Below are positions 18,138 to 27,609 of a stretch of DNA of 64,000 nucleotides, one piece after another. Made by a program: the position numbers and the translations under genes. Below the pieces are notes generated by a model. It did no database searches, had not been told where the DNA came from, and saw only the letters and a list, made by a program, of their open reading frames with translations. This stretch comes from Calothrix sp. NIES-2100. Lineage in GTDB: Bacteria; Cyanobacteriota; Cyanobacteriia; Cyanobacteriales; Nostocaceae. How positions within the stretch are numbered: the stretch's first letter is position 1; every line of letters starts with the position of its first letter. The stretch is taken from the NCBI RefSeq assembly GCF_002368195.1, contig NZ_AP018178.1, positions 3,182,791 to 3,246,790 of the forward strand, given 5' to 3'.

Positions 18138-18755
18138 ATGACTACTGATTCTCAGTTTTACGACCGTTCTCGCTGGCAAATTTCTCAAGATTTAGCAGAT
18201 GGAATGGCAAAGCATACCAATGAATCAACGGGTGCTATGGAAGATATGGTGAAGCGCGATCGCTTCGAGTTATTGAGTGCTTACCTCGATGGAGAGGTAA
18301 CAGCCGCTGAACGTAGACAAGTAGAAGAATGGCTGGCAAACGATGCCTCCGTCAAATGCTTGTATGCTCGATTGTTAAAGCTAAGGCAAGGCTTGCAGGG
18401 TATGCCTGTACCAGCCTCCGAACAGCCCCTAGAAAAAACAGTCCAGCATGTGATGGCACGTTTACGTCGTCGTTCCCAGCTAGCTTGGGCATTTGGAGGC
18501 GCTGCCGTTGCTGCTTGTGTCATTGGCTCACTAGCAGGTATTATTCCTGGTGGGGATAAGTCCCTACAACTGGCGCAACAACGAATAGAACCAGTACAAC
18601 AAACAAAAGAGCCTGCTGCTGTGCCTGTATCACCACTGATGGTGACTTTAAATAAACCAGTAGTGGAAATTCCGAAAGCAGCAGTAACTTCTCCGCCTAA
18701 GCCAACCCATCATCAAAAGCCTAAACAGGGAGATTGGGAACAGAACATTAACTAA
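18138..18755 (+). CDS. Membrane anti-sigma factor
   Basis: A 205-residue protein with an N-terminal anti-sigma-like domain at about residues 38-90 (FELLSAYLDGEVTAAERRQV), a transmembrane segment at about 115-137, and a proline/lysine-rich outer tail. It should hold the upstream ECF sigma factor at the membrane. The HxxxCxxC zinc motif of classical ZAS anti-sigma factors is absent: the equivalent position reads ASVKCLYARL with only one Cys. The gene follows the sigma gene by 167 bases. A second in-frame ATG at residue 24 would give a shorter start. Confidence 0.82.
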   Translation: MTTDSQFYDRSRWQISQDLADGMAKHTNESTGAMEDMVKRDRFELLSAYLDGEVTAAERRQVEEWLANDASVKCLYARLLKLRQGLQGMPVPASEQPLEKTVQHVMARLRRRSQLAWAFGGAAVAACVIGSLAGIIPGGDKSLQLAQQRIEPVQQTKEPAAVPVSPLMVTLNKPVVEIPKAAVTSPPKPTHHQKPKQGDWEQNIN

Positions 18756-18782
18756 TTTCCCAGTTAATAGTTCATTAACCCA

Positions 18783-19235
18783 TCATAACTGCAATTCGCT
18801 GGCTGTCAAACCGCAGCCACTCCACCAGCCATCAGGTTGAGGGACACCTCCTAATTGGCGAACTCTTTGTGGAGACATAAAGTAAACCCAAGCCAACCCC
18901 AAGGATAGTCCCTGCAAATCGTGGATCTTAATTTGCTGACGGTTATAGAGATTTTCTGACATGTTTCTATGGGGGTGGTAATCTTCGAGTTCATCTAGCT
19001 GACTTAAAATTCCTGGGTCAGCAAATGAAAGTAAATATCCATGAACTTGGCTATTTTCAATTGTCATGGCTGGATAACCCATTGGCATCGCAAACAGTTT
19101 ACCTGGAGCGATCGCTCTTTTGGTATCTATCACCTGAGCCGCACAATATCTTTTATAATTGACTTCACCTGGTTTGAGCGTGCCGTAGACAAAAATACGC
19201 ACTTGACCAGAAGATTTTATTTTTAATTCAGTCAT
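18783..19235 (-). CDS. Gamma-glutamylcyclotransferase-like (AIG2-like) protein
   Basis: A 150-residue cytosolic protein with the family opening VFVYGTLKPGEVNYKRY-like strand (RIFVYGTLKPGEVNYKRYC here spans residues 13-31) and an acidic residue in LDELEDYHP that could be the catalytic Glu. GGCT-like enzymes cyclise gamma-glutamylamines; many bacterial members have no proven substrate. It is convergent with the anti-sigma gene and divergent from leuS. Confidence 0.85.
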   Translation of the reverse strand: MTELKIKSSGQVRIFVYGTLKPGEVNYKRYCAAQVIDTKRAIAPGKLFAMPMGYPAMTIENSQVHGYLLSFADPGILSQLDELEDYHPHRNMSENLYNRQQIKIHDLQGLSLGLAWVYFMSPQRVRQLGGVPQPDGWWSGCGLTASELQL

Positions 19236-19320
19236 AACTTATTTTAACCAACTGAATTTGTTTGCCTACCATTACAATTATGGAGGCAGATACAGACAAA
19301 GATTCCAGTAGGAGCATTTT

Positions 19321-21951
19321 TTGGTGGATTCCCGATATACCCCAGCAGCGATTGAGGAAAAATGGCAGCAAACATGGGCTGAACTTGGCTTAGATAAGAC
19401 ACCTACAGATACAGCCAAGCCAAAATTCTACGCTTTATCCATGTTCCCTTACCCATCGGGCAGCCTACACATGGGTCACGTTCGTAATTATACAATTACT
19501 GATGTGATTGCTCGCCTCAAGCGAATGCAAGGTTACCGGGTACTGCACCCAATGGGTTGGGATGCTTTTGGCTTACCAGCAGAAAACGCCGCGATTGATC
19601 GTGGTGTACCACCAGCCAAGTGGACTTATCAAAATATTGCCCAGATGCGGCTGCAATTGCAGCGTCTTGGCTTGTCCATTGACTGGGACAGCGAATTAGC
19701 TACCTGTTCACCAGACTATTACAAGTGGACACAATGGATTTTCTTGCAGTTTTTGCAAGCGGGGTTAGCTTACCAAAAAGAAGCAGCAGTTAACTGGGAC
19801 CCCATCGATCAAACAGTATTAGCAAACGAGCAAGTTGATAACGAAGGACGTTCCTGGCGCAGCGGTGCTAAAGTTGAGCGTAAATTATTACGGCAGTGGT
19901 TTTTCAAAATTACAGACTACGCCGAAGAATTACTCAATGACTTGGATAAATTGACAGGTTGGCCAGAACGAGTCAAATTGATGCAAGCTAACTGGATTGG
20001 CAAATCAACAGGCGCATACCTGGAATTTCCCATTGTTGGCTTGGATGAAAAAATTAGCGTTTACACTACACGCCCAGATACAGTTTATGGTGTGAGCTAC
20101 TTGGTATTAGCACCAGAACATCCCTTAACAAAGCGTGTTACCGAAAAACAACAGCAAGCAGTAGTAGAAGCTTTTATTCAAGAAGTTGCCAATCAAAGTG
20201 AATTGGAACGGACTGCTGAAGACAAACCCAAACGAGGTATCCCCACAGGTGGTAAGGCAATTAACCCGTTTACCGGGGAAGAACTGCCCATCTGGATTGC
20301 TGACTATGTACTGTATGAATATGGTACAGGGGCAGTAATGGGTGTGCCTGCCCACGATGCCCGAGATTTCAAGTTTGCCAATAAATATAATTTGCCGATT
20401 GAGTTTGTCATTGTCGAACCAGAGGCAGTTGCAGATAAAGATTTTAGTGCCACAATTCCCGATGAAAACGGTGAAGTTTCCAACATCATCCAGGTTGAAT
20501 ACAACGAAGCATACACAGAACCAGGAATTTTAATTAATTCCGGTCATTTTAGTGGCATGGCTTCCACAGATGCCAAACAAGCAATAGTTGAATATGCCGC
20601 ACAACAAGGTTTTGGCAAAGCACGGGTACAATATCGCTTACGGGATTGGTTGATTTCTCGGCAACGGTACTGGGGCGCACCAATACCCGTGATTCACTGC
20701 CCAAACTGTGGCATAGTCCCAGTTCCAGACAAGGATTTACCAGTTGAGTTACCAGAAGAAGTGGAATTTACTGGACGTGGTGGTTCACCTTTGACTCAGT
20801 TAGAAAGCTGGGTAAATGTGCCATGTCCAACTTGTGGCACTCCAGCTAAGCGGGAAACCGACACGATGGATACCTTTATTGATTCCTCGTGGTATTTCTT
20901 ACGGTTTACTGACGCGAAGAATGAACAGCAGGTTTTTGAGTCCAGTAAAACCAATGACTGGATGGCAGTTGATCAGTACGTGGGTGGGATTGAACACGCG
21001 ATTTTGCATTTGTTATATTCGCGCTTCTTTACTAAAGTGCTGCGTGACAGAGGTTTGTTGAACTTTGACGAACCTTTTCAACGCCTGTTGACTCAAGGAA
21101 TGGTACAGGGTTTAACTTACATGAATCCTAATAAGGGCGGGAAAGATAAATGGATTCCCTCCCATTTAGTTGATCCTGCCAATCCACGAGATCCTCAGAC
21201 AGGGGAAGCATTACAACGTCTGTACGCCACCATGTCCAAGTCAAAAGGTAATGGTGTCGCACCAGAAGACGTAATTAGCAAATATGGTATAGACACAGCG
21301 CGGATGTTCATCTTGTTTAAAGCGCCACCAGAAAAAGATTTGGAATGGGATGAAGCTGATGTTGAGGGACAATTCCGCTTTTTGAACAGGGTTTGGCGCT
21401 TGGTAACAGATTATATTGCCGCTGGAGTATCGAAAAAGACAGCTGATATCTCAAATTTAACGAAACCAGAGAAAGAATTACGGCGGGCAATTCATACAGC
21501 TATCCAAGCAGTTACAGAAGATGTAGAAGACGAATATCAATTCAACACAGCTATTTCTGAATTGATGAAGTTGAGTAATGCCCTTGCTGATACCAGCAGT
21601 AAAAATTCACTAATTTTCACGGAAGGGATTCAGACTTTAGTAGTAATGCTAGCCCCCTTTGCTCCACACATCGCTGATGAATTGTGGCATTTATTGGGTA
21701 ATAGTGATTCTGTTCATACTCAAACTTGGCCGTCTTTTGATCCGGCGGCTTTAGTAGCTGATGAAATTACTTTGGTGATTCAAGTCATGGGCAAAACTCG
21801 CGGTGCAATTCAAGTACCATCGCAAGCAGATAAAGCCGATTTAGAGAAATATGCCAGAGAATCAGAAGTTGCTCAACGTTATATTGAGGGGAAAGAGATT
21901 AAAAAGGTAATTGTAGTACCTGGGAAGTTGGTGAATTTTGTCATCGGCTAG
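19321..21951 (+). CDS. leuS: Leucyl-tRNA synthetase
   Basis: An 876-residue class I synthetase, normal length. It charges tRNA-Leu in the cytosol. HIGH-like motif HMGH is at residues 50-53 and KMSKS-like MSKSK at 638-642. The editing (CP1) domain with TGGKAINPFTGEELP-type residues lies at about 225-420, and zinc-like Cys pairs appear at HCPNCG and VPCPTCG (about 460-505). There is no upstream ATG in a good place: the frame starts TTG-GTG, with AGGAG six to nine bases upstream, so either TTG at 19321 or GTG at 19324 is used. Confidence 0.96.
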   Translation: MVDSRYTPAAIEEKWQQTWAELGLDKTPTDTAKPKFYALSMFPYPSGSLHMGHVRNYTITDVIARLKRMQGYRVLHPMGWDAFGLPAENAAIDRGVPPAKWTYQNIAQMRLQLQRLGLSIDWDSELATCSPDYYKWTQWIFLQFLQAGLAYQKEAAVNWDPIDQTVLANEQVDNEGRSWRSGAKVERKLLRQWFFKITDYAEELLNDLDKLTGWPERVKLMQANWIGKSTGAYLEFPIVGLDEKISVYTTRPDTVYGVSYLVLAPEHPLTKRVTEKQQQAVVEAFIQEVANQSELERTAEDKPKRGIPTGGKAINPFTGEELPIWIADYVLYEYGTGAVMGVPAHDARDFKFANKYNLPIEFVIVEPEAVADKDFSATIPDENGEVSNIIQVEYNEAYTEPGILINSGHFSGMASTDAKQAIVEYAAQQGFGKARVQYRLRDWLISRQRYWGAPIPVIHCPNCGIVPVPDKDLPVELPEEVEFTGRGGSPLTQLESWVNVPCPTCGTPAKRETDTMDTFIDSSWYFLRFTDAKNEQQVFESSKTNDWMAVDQYVGGIEHAILHLLYSRFFTKVLRDRGLLNFDEPFQRLLTQGMVQGLTYMNPNKGGKDKWIPSHLVDPANPRDPQTGEALQRLYATMSKSKGNGVAPEDVISKYGIDTARMFILFKAPPEKDLEWDEADVEGQFRFLNRVWRLVTDYIAAGVSKKTADISNLTKPEKELRRAIHTAIQAVTEDVEDEYQFNTAISELMKLSNALADTSSKNSLIFTEGIQTLVVMLAPFAPHIADELWHLLGNSDSVHTQTWPSFDPAALVADEITLVIQVMGKTRGAIQVPSQADKADLEKYARESEVAQRYIEGKEIKKVIVVPGKLVNFVIG

Positions 21952-21989
21952 GGGCTAGTAGTCTGTCCCATTAATTTTGCTGGGCTGAG

Positions 21990-22022
21990 AGATCCCCGAC
22001 TTCTTGAAGAAGTCGGGGATCT
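21990..22022 (+). repeat. 33-bp hairpin repeat, copy 2
   Basis: Perfect 15-base arms as in copy 1 with loop TGA. It begins 39 bases after the leuS stop and could terminate leuS transcripts. Confidence 0.85.
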
Positions 22023-22044
22023 GAACCCTCGGTAGAACAATCCC

Positions 22045-22114
22045 TTCTGTGTGTTCTCTGTGCCTCTGCGGTTAAAAAGTTATTAACCACAGAGGTGCAG
22101 AGGGCACAGAGAGC
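22045..22114. repeat. Inverted repeat of the CTCTGTGCCTCTGCGGTT family
   Basis: Left arm about 22053-22073 and right arm about 22083-22113 are near complements. A related element lies at 36252-36333 and half copies at 32449-32476 and 56117-56150. Confidence 0.75.
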
Positions 22115-22258
22115 AATAGTTGCGGATAAAAATTGTGATTTTGTAGTGGATTTTCGGCGAAGCAGAGAAAACAAGGAGCAGACGCTCGAAGTCGCTAGAA
22201 TTAATACAACTAAAAACTGAATTATTCGGAAATAATTTGGTTAATAAAGGTCAGGAAT

Positions 22259-22852
22259 ATGGTTTTACAAATAGAGAAACGCCATTATACTCCAGAGGAG
22301 TATTTGGAATTAGAAGAAAAAACTGAATATAAAAGTGAATATAGAAGAGGAGAAATTTTGCCAATGGCAGGTGGTACAACTAACCACAATAAAATTGCTC
22401 TGAATTTTTGTAGAAAATTCCCTTTGACAATTCAACAGGAAGATTATGAAATATACATGGGTGATGTGAAGCTATCGATACCTCATTATCAAATCTACAC
22501 TTATCCTGATGTGATGGTTGTTAAAGGTAAACCTATCTACGAGGGAACTAGTACAACAATTATTATTAACCCATTATTAATAGTTGAAGTTTTATCAAAT
22601 TCAACTAAGAATTATGACAAAACCGACAAGTTTAAATATTATCGTTCAATTTCTGGATTTCAAGAATATATTTTGATTGACCAGTATAGTTTTGCAATTG
22701 AACAATTTGCTAAACAAACCGAAGGTCAATGGATTTTTAGGGAGTATGAAGGGGAAGCGGCAGTTTTAGGAATGGATTCTGTTAATTTCCAGATTTCCTT
22801 ACGGGATATTTATGAGCGGGTTAATTTTGACCTGGATGAAAGCGATACATAG
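22259..22852 (+). CDS. Uma2 family (DUF820) nuclease-like protein
   Basis: A 197-residue PD-(D/E)XK-fold protein of a family greatly expanded in cyanobacteria. The motif set is YPDVMVV (Asp), LLIVEVLSNST (Glu) and DKFKYY with the lysine region, at about residues 82-130. The N-terminal TPEEYLELEEKTEYKSEYRRG is also typical. The biological target is unknown. Lower GC and A-rich codons than neighbours hint at mobility of this family. It stands alone after two hairpin repeats. Confidence 0.88.
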   Translation: MVLQIEKRHYTPEEYLELEEKTEYKSEYRRGEILPMAGGTTNHNKIALNFCRKFPLTIQQEDYEIYMGDVKLSIPHYQIYTYPDVMVVKGKPIYEGTSTTIIINPLLIVEVLSNSTKNYDKTDKFKYYRSISGFQEYILIDQYSFAIEQFAKQTEGQWIFREYEGEAAVLGMDSVNFQISLRDIYERVNFDLDESDT

Positions 22853-23051
22853 TTTGGCTTTATTTTGCCGACTTAACTTTAGTGCAAAAAAAGCTAGAGG
22901 TGAATACTGAGTTGCGGCAATGGCGTAAAAACACGGATAGCTGGGCTTACCATAAAGAGGCGTTTCACACCAGCGCAATAGTCCTGCAACAAAAGCTTCA
23001 AAAAGGTTATCTATATTAGTAGTACATCTAAAATATCCTTCCAGATAGCAA

Positions 23052-24314
23052 ATGCAAAACCAACCACGGGACGGAGAAAAGCTCACAAACTACAATTCAT
23101 TGAATACTGATAGCGCTAAACACCATAATTATGCACCCTGGAAAAAGGCAGCTGCCTCTGTATCGCTGGTGCTGCTGGGATCTGGGATGACATTGGCAGG
23201 TGGTTATTTAGCGGGACACCCTCAAAAGCTATCTCAGACTGCATCGAATTTGGCAGTTAGCCCAGTAAATGCGGCACCTCCATTACCAGCAGCCACAGAC
23301 CCTAACTTTATTACAGAGGTGGTACAAAGGGTCGGCCCTGCTGTGGTGCGAATTAACTCTTCCCGCACAGTTAAAACTCAAATACCAGACGAATTTAACG
23401 ATCCATTTTTCCGGCGTTTCTTTGGTTCCCAACTACCACCACAACAAAATCAGGTACAAAGGGGTACGGGTTCAGGGTTTATCATCGGTAAAGATGGTCG
23501 GATTTTGACTAATGCCCACGTCGTTGACGGTGCTGATACGGTGACAGTGATCCTCAAGGATGGGCGCAGTTTTCAAGGTAAGGTGTTGGGCAAAGATGAG
23601 TTAACAGATGTGGCTGTGGTAAAAATTCAGGCAGAGAATTTACCAACAGTAACTATAGGGAACTCAGAGCAACTGCAACCAGGGCAATGGGCGATCGCGA
23701 TCGGTAACCCCTTGGGATTAGATAATACTGTTACCACCGGGATTATCAGCGCTACTGGACGGAGTAGCAATCAAATTGGTGCGCCTGATAAACGAGTGCA
23801 ATTTATTCAAACTGACGCAGCCATTAACCCTGGTAATTCTGGTGGGCCTTTACTTAATGCCCGTGGTGAAGTAATTGGTATGAATACAGCTATTATCCAG
23901 GGTGCGCAAGGCTTGGGCTTTTCTATCCCTATCAACACAGTACAACGGATTTCTGATCAGCTGGCGACTACAGGTAAAGCGCAACATCCTTATTTAGGAA
24001 TTCAAATGGTGGGCTTGACACCTGAATTAAAGCAAAACATTAACTCAGATCCTAATAGTGGTTTGAGTGTTCAGGAAGATAAAGGTGTATTAGTCGTGAA
24101 AGTAGTACCGAATTCTCCCGCAGCTAAAGCGGGAATTCGTGCTGGTGATGTGATCCAAAAACTCAATGGTCAAGCAGTCACCGACGCTAGCAGTATCCAA
24201 CAAGCTGTTGATAATAGCCAAATTGGTGGTGAGGTGCGCCTAGAGTTACGTCGCAATGGCCAGAATGTCAACTTAGCTGTGCAACCTGGTGCTTTCCCCA
24301 ACCAAGTGCAATAA
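23052..24314 (+). CDS. HtrA/Deg-type serine protease
   Basis: A 420-residue trypsin-like protease of the HhoA/HhoB/HtrA group. A signal or anchor segment is at about residues 33-55. The catalytic triad is visible: His156 in TNAHVVDGAD, Asp186 in ELTDVAVVKI and Ser263 in PGNSGGPLL. A single PDZ domain follows at about 310-410. These proteases degrade damaged exported or thylakoid-lumen proteins. A single PDZ domain is the cyanobacterial norm. Which paralogue (hhoA, hhoB, htrA) cannot be decided by eye. Confidence 0.95.
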   Translation: MQNQPRDGEKLTNYNSLNTDSAKHHNYAPWKKAAASVSLVLLGSGMTLAGGYLAGHPQKLSQTASNLAVSPVNAAPPLPAATDPNFITEVVQRVGPAVVRINSSRTVKTQIPDEFNDPFFRRFFGSQLPPQQNQVQRGTGSGFIIGKDGRILTNAHVVDGADTVTVILKDGRSFQGKVLGKDELTDVAVVKIQAENLPTVTIGNSEQLQPGQWAIAIGNPLGLDNTVTTGIISATGRSSNQIGAPDKRVQFIQTDAAINPGNSGGPLLNARGEVIGMNTAIIQGAQGLGFSIPINTVQRISDQLATTGKAQHPYLGIQMVGLTPELKQNINSDPNSGLSVQEDKGVLVVKVVPNSPAAKAGIRAGDVIQKLNGQAVTDASSIQQAVDNSQIGGEVRLELRRNGQNVNLAVQPGAFPNQVQ

Positions 24315-24328
24315 CTATCAAAAATAGT

Positions 24329-24354
24329 GCGGGAGGGTGAGAACCCCTCGCTTT
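24329..24354 (+). terminator. Terminator-like hairpin after the HtrA gene
   Basis: GCGGGAGGGT pairs imperfectly with ACCCCTCGC across a GAGA loop and is followed by TTTT. It starts 15 bases after the stop. Confidence 0.55.
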
Positions 24355-24907
24355 TAAGCAGGGGATGAAACCCGACCCGTAGCGGCTGTTAAAGTCGTTG
24401 ATGGTTGACTGTTCAAAGTTAACAGTCAACCGTCAACCGTCAACCGTCAACAGTGAACAATAGCAATGGAATATTTTTTTACTTGGAAGTCCCCTAACTT
24501 CCCTCTCCGGCTTTGAGTATCCCAAATGTGCAAAAACGCCCCTGGCTAAAAGCCAAACCTGTTTACTTGAAGGGTAAGCAGGTTTTGTTCGTATAGCAAT
24601 ACCTCGGCTTGACTTTTCAAACAACCTCTTACAGCTAAAATTAACTCAAGACTTAAGCAACTCGCAGATTATTTTAAGTTCGTAGTTCTGACTTTAGTCT
24701 TCAAGACGAAGGATAAAGCCGCTGACTCCAAAGAAAAAATTTCCAAGAGTTTTCCGGATATATTTTATAAGAAATATTCATACTGGAAATTGTAGTTTTA
24801 GATTGTACTTAAGCCATCATGTTTATCTACAGGCCTATTTCTGGTGATTAGGCGAAATTTGCCAAATTTTAGGTTTTTTGTTGTTTTGTTCGCCTAGGAG
24901 CAATTTC
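24355..24907. other. Intergenic region with CAACCGT heptamers
   Basis: AACCGTC/AACAGTC heptamers lie at 24395-24456. The remainder is unique AT-rich sequence and no gene is seen; the short minus frame at 24433-24624 has no recognisable features. Confidence 0.55.
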
Positions 24908-25921
24908 ATGAAAGCTTACGTACTGTCAAGTAATACTGGAATTGATGCACTGACATTAAGCTCACGCCCCCAACCTCAACCAAGTGTGGGACAAGTTCTC
25001 ATCAAAGTTAAAGCTGTATCTCTGAATTACCGTGACTTGCTGGTGGCTGTTGGGGCTTACGGTTCGGGTGTAAAATATCCCTTAATTCCCCTATCTGACG
25101 GTGCTGGGGAAGTTGTAGCGGTGGGGGAAGGTGTCACCAGGGTGAAAGTAGGCGATCGCGTCGCTGGTATTTTCTTCCAAGACTGGATTGCTGGCGCTTT
25201 AACCAGAGAGTCAATGAAATCTGATTTAGGCGGTGGTATCGATGGGATGTTGGCTGAGTATGTAGTTTTACTCCAAGAGGGTGTAGTAATATTACCTGAC
25301 CATCTCTCCTATGTAGAAGGAGCAACTTTACCCTGTGCAGCAGTCACAGCTTGGCACGCACTGGTGAGCAAAGGTAATATTACTGAAGGTAACAGTGTAT
25401 TATTGCTCGGTACAGGAGGAGTATCTACTTTTGCGCTGTTATTTGCAAAATTATACGGTGCTAGAGTTATCCTCACTTCTAGCAGTGATGAGAAATTAGC
25501 AAGAGCGAAAAATTTGGGTGCAGACGAGACAATTAATTACAAATTAACGCCAGATTGGGAAAAGAAAGTCTACGAACTGACTAATCGCACAGGTGTAGAT
25601 CATGTAGTAGAAGTAGGTGGTACAGGTACTTTACCAAAATCTTTACAAGCAGTCCGAATTGGGGGACGTGTCAGCTTAATTGGGGTGCTATCAGGTAGAG
25701 GAGATGTGATTGACCCCATGCCCATACTCTTCAAAAGCATAACACTGCAAGGCATTTATGTTGGCAGTCGCAAAATGTTTGAGGCGATGAATCACGCGAT
25801 ACAAGAGTATAAATTACAGCCAGTGATTGATCGAGTTTTTCCATTTTCCGAAGCCAAAGCAGCATACAATTACCTCAAAAGTGGCGCTCATTTTGGCAAA
25901 GTTGTCATCCAAATTGATTGA
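24908..25921 (+). CDS. Zinc-independent MDR-family NAD(P)-dependent oxidoreductase
   Basis: A 337-residue medium-chain dehydrogenase/reductase if begun at the ATG at 24908 (MKAYVLSSNTG), which has TAGGAG seven bases upstream; the frame extends to 24878 without a good start. The nucleotide-binding region LLLGTGGVSTFALLFAKL (about residues 162-179) is a variant Rossmann glycine motif. The N-terminal GroES-like domain is LNYRDLLVAVGAYG-type, without the usual cysteines for structural zinc. It resembles quinone oxidoreductases (QOR). Substrate is unknown. Confidence 0.85.
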   Translation: MKAYVLSSNTGIDALTLSSRPQPQPSVGQVLIKVKAVSLNYRDLLVAVGAYGSGVKYPLIPLSDGAGEVVAVGEGVTRVKVGDRVAGIFFQDWIAGALTRESMKSDLGGGIDGMLAEYVVLLQEGVVILPDHLSYVEGATLPCAAVTAWHALVSKGNITEGNSVLLLGTGGVSTFALLFAKLYGARVILTSSSDEKLARAKNLGADETINYKLTPDWEKKVYELTNRTGVDHVVEVGGTGTLPKSLQAVRIGGRVSLIGVLSGRGDVIDPMPILFKSITLQGIYVGSRKMFEAMNHAIQEYKLQPVIDRVFPFSEAKAAYNYLKSGAHFGKVVIQID

Positions 25922-25997
25922 GCAAAAAAGGATGTAGACGTACTACCTCGACTTTTCGCTTTGTGGGTGGAGTCATTTTATACTACCCTTCTCTACG

Positions 25998-26075
25998 AGA
26001 CGCTACGCGAACGGGAAGGACTTCGTCCTACAGACTTCAGCCTTCAGTTGATATTCTGGAGGTGGCTTGCCCAAG
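25998..26075. repeat. Dispersed repeat of the GAGACGCTACGCGAACGGGAA family
   Basis: It shares GAGACGCTACGCG with the repeat at 5041-5112. The short plus frame here (25961-26176) is not believable as a gene. The remainder of 25922-26218 shows nothing. Confidence 0.55.
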
Positions 26076-26218
26076 CTAGGATAAAACAGTTGGCACATAC
26101 CAAGGAGAATAGTGAGCGAAAAAGCCAAAATTTAGGTGTATTCGCCACAAATTGCCATAATTACTGCGCCTTTTAGCCCAGGGAGAGCCAAACTATAAAC
26201 TAGTAACTACTGACTATC

Positions 26219-26521
26219 ATGATTACTGTTGTCAATGTTTTTACCGTCCTTCCAGAAAAGCAGGAACAAGCGCTGAAAAACATCCAGAAACTTTATTTCG
26301 AGGTTGTCAAGCATCAACCGGGATTTATTGCTGCTAAATTACTCAAGAGCGATGATGGCACAAGAGTTACCGCGATCGCTAATTGGGAAACTACACAACA
26401 GCTGGCGGCGATGAAAAACACTCAGGGTTTTAAGGATTTACATAATCAGGAATTCTTTGATGCGATCGTTTCCGTCGATCCTCATGTATATAGTAATGGG
26501 ATAGAAGTCTCCAGCAATTAA
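26219..26521 (+). CDS. Antibiotic biosynthesis monooxygenase (ABM) family protein
   Basis: A 100-residue single-domain ABM protein (dimeric ferredoxin-like fold). Family-like pieces are VFTVLPEKQEQALKNIQ, QPGFIAAKLLKSDDGTRV and ANWETTQQLAAM. Such small enzymes oxidise aromatic or haem-like substrates, or act as quinol monooxygenases, without cofactors. Specific role is unknown. It is convergent with the His-rich lipoprotein gene across a hairpin. Confidence 0.85.
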   Translation: MITVVNVFTVLPEKQEQALKNIQKLYFEVVKHQPGFIAAKLLKSDDGTRVTAIANWETTQQLAAMKNTQGFKDLHNQEFFDAIVSVDPHVYSNGIEVSSN

Positions 26522-26535
26522 TATCAGATACTTCC

Positions 26536-26569
26536 AGATTCCCGACAACTTTTACGAAGTCGGGAATCT
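26536..26569. terminator. Bidirectional terminator-like hairpin, diverged 33-bp repeat
   Basis: Arms AGATTCCCGAC and GTCGGGAATCT with a 12-base loop are followed by ATTTTTC. It lies in the 57-base gap between convergent genes and resembles the AGATCCCCGAC hairpin family. Confidence 0.6.
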
Positions 26570-26578
26570 AATTTTTCA

Positions 26579-27439
26579 CTATTGCACAGTCACCCAAAAT
26601 TCAGCAGTAATAATTTTGCCATTACGATTAAACTGTCCCCAGAGTTTGTAATCTCCTCGTTGCGGAAAATTAGTGATAAAATTAACCTCGCCATCTGGGG
26701 TATCTTTCAAAGCATGAGCATGAATATAATCTGCTCGTGTTAATGATTTTGTGCGTTTGATAATAACTAAATGTCCTCTTTCGCCTAAATAAGGCTGCAA
26801 ATCTTTAATTGGTTGCTTAGTAGCAGCATCTTGTAAATTAAAAATTACATTTACTTCTTGTCCAGCCTTTAAAGTAGGTTGGGAAAACTTGAGATTAGCC
26901 AGAGTATTACCAAAAGTATTAGTGCTAGAAAAGTCAATTTTCGGCGTATTTGGCGCTTCACCGGGAACTTGTGCTTTTAATAGAGAAACTTCTTCAGCCT
27001 TGCCGGCTGGCTTGTAATCACTGAACAGCGTGTAATTACCTGGATGGGGAAAACTAGTTTGAACTTCAAAGCGTCCATTGCCTTTGTAAGTAGGATGGAT
27101 ATGATTGAAGGTATCAAGATTATCACCAACAATGATGAGATGCATTAATTGTTCTTGGAATTTATCAAAATATGCGATCGCCTGACCATTCTTATCTTTA
27201 ACATCAATCACTAAAGGTACAGGAGTGTTAGCAGCAATCTTGCCTGATAATGTTAATTTGGCAATAGTAGAAGCCGATTCTAACTCGGAATGGCCTCCAT
27301 GATGATCGTGGTTATTTGATCCATCAGAATGATTGTGATGATCAGATTTTGAATTGTCAGTAGATTGAACAACTGAAGCGCAACCTTGAGTTAATAAGAT
27401 AGTTGAAGTAATAGCCAGTGCAGTAAATAACAGCTTCAT
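26579..27439 (-). CDS. His-rich putative lipoprotein downstream of hypB
   Basis: A 286-residue exported protein with a lipobox (LLTQGC, Cys20). Residues about 34-51 are very His-rich (seven His within DHHNHSDGSNNHDHHGGH). The rest appears to hold two similar beta-domains: about 60-165, with MHLIIVGDNLDTFNHIHP and FPHPGNYTLFSDYKPAG, and about 185-286, with GHLVIIKR, YIHAHAL and FPQRGDYKLWGQF. These conserved histidines suggest metal binding outside the cytoplasm. It is the next minus-strand gene after hypB, across a 170-base gap with a hairpin. A nickel or copper role is inference only. Confidence 0.65.
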   Translation of the reverse strand: MKLLFTALAITSTILLTQGCASVVQSTDNSKSDHHNHSDGSNNHDHHGGHSELESASTIAKLTLSGKIAANTPVPLVIDVKDKNGQAIAYFDKFQEQLMHLIIVGDNLDTFNHIHPTYKGNGRFEVQTSFPHPGNYTLFSDYKPAGKAEEVSLLKAQVPGEAPNTPKIDFSSTNTFGNTLANLKFSQPTLKAGQEVNVIFNLQDAATKQPIKDLQPYLGERGHLVIIKRTKSLTRADYIHAHALKDTPDGEVNFITNFPQRGDYKLWGQFNRNGKIITAEFWVTVQ

Positions 27440-27510
27440 TTTTTCTTAATGCTAGAATATGACAACTCACAACAAATTTGTTGATCTAGCAGCCAATCAT
27501 ACCAATTTCA

Positions 27511-27548
27511 AACAAAAATACCCCCGTAGGGGCGGGGAAACCCCGCCC
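27511..27548 (-). terminator. GC-rich double hairpin after hypB
   Basis: GGGCGGGG-AAA-CCCCGCCC is a perfect 8-bp stem at 27530-27548. Read on the minus strand it is followed by a CCCC-TAC-GGGG hairpin and TATTTTTG, a plausible end of the hyp transcript 60-100 bases after the hypB stop. Confidence 0.55.
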
Positions 27549-27609
27549 ATCACGACAATTCATCACTCTACAACCCTAAAAATTGGAGATTTTTGTAATT
27601 GTAAGTTCC

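Noticed and set aside
25961..26176. 71-residue plus-strand frame after the oxidoreductase gene
   Set aside because: It runs through a dispersed GAGACGCTACGCG repeat and has no protein features.
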